This document shows positions 12,362-13,314 of a stretch of 13,314 nt of DNA, piece after piece. The notes under the pieces were generated by a model, which saw only the letters and a list, made by a program, of their open reading frames with translations, had not been told where the DNA came from and did not search any database. The stretch covers positions 92,879-106,192 of the forward strand of contig MU646412.1 in assembly GCA_026770585.1 (NCBI GenBank), read 5' to 3'. Within the stretch, counting starts at the first letter, position 1. Each line of letters opens with the position of its first letter. Position numbers and translations under genes: made by a program. Origin of the DNA: Baffinella frigidus. Taxonomy: Eukaryota > Cryptophyceae > Cryptomonadales > Baffinellaceae.

Positions 12362-12511
12362 CCACCAACCCTCACGGCTGGGGCAAATCGACGATTTTCG
12401 ATTTCCCGATTTCAAGGGGAATTGGAGCCGTTGATGTCGGATTCCGACTTCGAACCCCTTGAAATCCCATATCAAAAATCGTCGATTTGCCCAAGCCGTG
12501 AGGGTTGGTGG
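12362..12511. repeat. ~58-bp-arm inverted repeat
   Basis: 12362-12419 and 12455-12511 pair with few mismatches and one indel (outer CCACCAACCCTCACGGCT, then GGGCAAATCGACGATTTT). The loop carries a GTCGGA-T-TCCGAC dyad. The whole could extrude as a branched cruciform. No gene is seen in it. Confidence 0.85.
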
Positions 12512-12717
12512 TTGGTTGCAGGTAAGTGGTGATGCGGGATGACGGGCACCGTGCAGGAGTCCCTACCCACTCGGGACACTATGAGGAACCGCAGCCCCGG
12601 ACATCCGGTGTAACGTGACCAACAATTGCTGACTTTTGGCGTGTTTCCTAAGAAACAATCCAAGGATTTGACTGTCGATGGTTCTCCGCAGAGTTCCGAG
12701 TGGTCAGGCGAGGTAAC
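12512..12717 (+). other. unique segment, weak exon-like pieces
   Basis: An ATG-started frame at 12538 (MTGTVQESLPTRDTMRNRSP) ends shortly after at a gtgtaac donor or stop. A 21-nt piece between tctccgcag and gtaaccg (about 12691-12711) could be a microexon. Neither is strong. Confidence 0.2.
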
Positions 12718-13080
12718 CGACCATAACCTGTGCAAATTACCATAACCTGTGCAACCGAGCATAACCTGTTGCAAGTCAAGCGCGACCTGGCGAGCCCCGG
12801 CAGTTTCCCGCTCCAAAGTTGACGGATTTGTACCGCAAATCCAGCAAGTCAACTTAAGAAGCAACCGAGCATATCCTGTTTCGCAGTGCCAGCCGGGCGC
12901 AGTCGGGTGAGCCCGGGCTCTTTCCCGCTCCAAAGTTGACGGATGTGTACCGCACACCCAGCAAGTCAACTTGAGATAGTCAACTTAAGAACTCGCGATC
13001 GTCAACTTACGAAGTAACCGAGCATGTCCTGTTTCGCAGTGCCAGTCGGGCGCGGTCGGGCGGGTGTTTAAGGAGTGGAA
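12718..13080 (+). repeat. tandem ACCGAGCATAaCCTGTT units with embedded hairpins
   Basis: Units start at 12754, 12864 and 13017 (ACCGAGCAT..CCTGTT), preceded by shorter CATAACCTGTGCAA copies. The first two carry CGCTCCAAAGTTGACGGAT and end GCAAGTCAACTT. Within each, AAGTTGAC + GGATxTG pairs with its complement and GTCAACTT. A related unit start lies at 12073. A long reverse-strand frame across the units reads the repeat. Confidence 0.85.
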
Positions 13081-13087
13081 AGCCCGG

Positions 13088-13314
13088 GTAACCCCCAAAC
13101 ACCAAACCCCCGAACACCAAACCCCCAAACACCAAACACCAAACACCAAAACACAAAACACCAAACACCAAATACCAAACTCCAAACACCAAACACCAAA
13201 CACCAAACACCAAACACCAAACACCAAACCCCCAAACACCAAACCCCCGAACACCAAACCCCCGAACACCAAACGCCAAACATCAAACACCAAACACCAA
13301 ACACCAAACACCAA
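13088..13314 (+). repeat. CACCAAA array at window edge
   Basis: 7-bp CACCAAA units with CCCCCAAACACCAAA and CCCCCGAACACCAAA variants near the start and again at about 13226-13270. It is the same variant as in the SET-gene intron at 1160-1250. The window ends inside the array. Confidence 0.95.

Noticed and set aside
12010-12532. Three overlapping + strand frames rich in Thr/Leu/His/Pro
   Set aside because: They read the CCCTACA array and the arms of two inverted repeats; there is no codon bias or splice context.
12472-12969. 165-residue reverse-strand frame with repeated CW.CGT.PSTLERE
   Set aside because: The internal repeat is the tandem hairpin unit translated; there is no independent sign of coding.
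12985-13314. Reverse-strand Val/Phe/Gly/Trp/Cys repeat frames
   Set aside because: Translation of the CACCAAA array, open in several frames at once.

Overview
This window looks like nuclear DNA of a eukaryote with many introns, most likely an alga or other protist with plant-type (CCCTAAA/TTTAGGG) telomere repeats. A prasinophyte-like green alga is my best guess, at low confidence. There is no operon, no Shine-Dalgarno pattern, and no rRNA, tRNA or CRISPR array that I can see. Long open frames are scarce and most lie in simple repeats. The real coding signal is short GC3-rich exons of about 34-130 nt. Each has an AG acceptor (often ..ttttgcag) and a GT donor (often GTGCG, GTATGCG or GTCAAC), and the introns between them are swollen by repeats. 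Both window ends lie in simple repeats.

Left part (1-1830): two small inverted-repeat elements, then six phase-compatible exons on the + strand (499-1830). Together they encode about 132 residues resembling the N-terminal half of a SET-domain lysine methyltransferase of the RuBisCO-LSMT/SETD3/SETD6 type. The catalytic NH motif, the rest of SET and the substrate-binding domain are not visible here.

Middle left (1832-5400): a 400-bp telomere-like tract; a tandem module carrying two copies of a 31-codon exon candidate; two further exon candidates (3143-3513 and 3596-3681); a homopurine tract; and the longest convincing coding block (3856-4563, a low-complexity acidic/proline-rich protein with a basic cluster). 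A nested hairpin element (4777-5004) and a telomere-repeat tract that switches strand follow.

Right part (5640-11720): a chain of eight exons on the + strand (6279-11385, about 199 codons, compatible phases) of an unrecognised, probably alpha-helical protein. Several further exon candidates follow, to 11909. Nearly every exon has a decayed or alternative copy beside it, and the introns hold telomere-like arrays, minisatellites, AT-rich tracts and inverted-repeat elements.

Right end (11840-13314): one more exon candidate whose donor junction lies inside a 60-bp-arm inverted repeat, a second large inverted repeat, a tandem hairpin repeat and two 7-bp arrays.

Main themes: exons persist in a sea of 7-bp repeats that are nearly always C-rich on the sense strand, and so almost free of AG and GT dinucleotides. 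Exons and their splice junctions are repeatedly copied locally. A GTCAACTTAAG/GTTGACTTAAG word marks many intron ends and hairpins and may betray an introner-like element family. All exon models are read by eye; transcripts are needed to confirm them.
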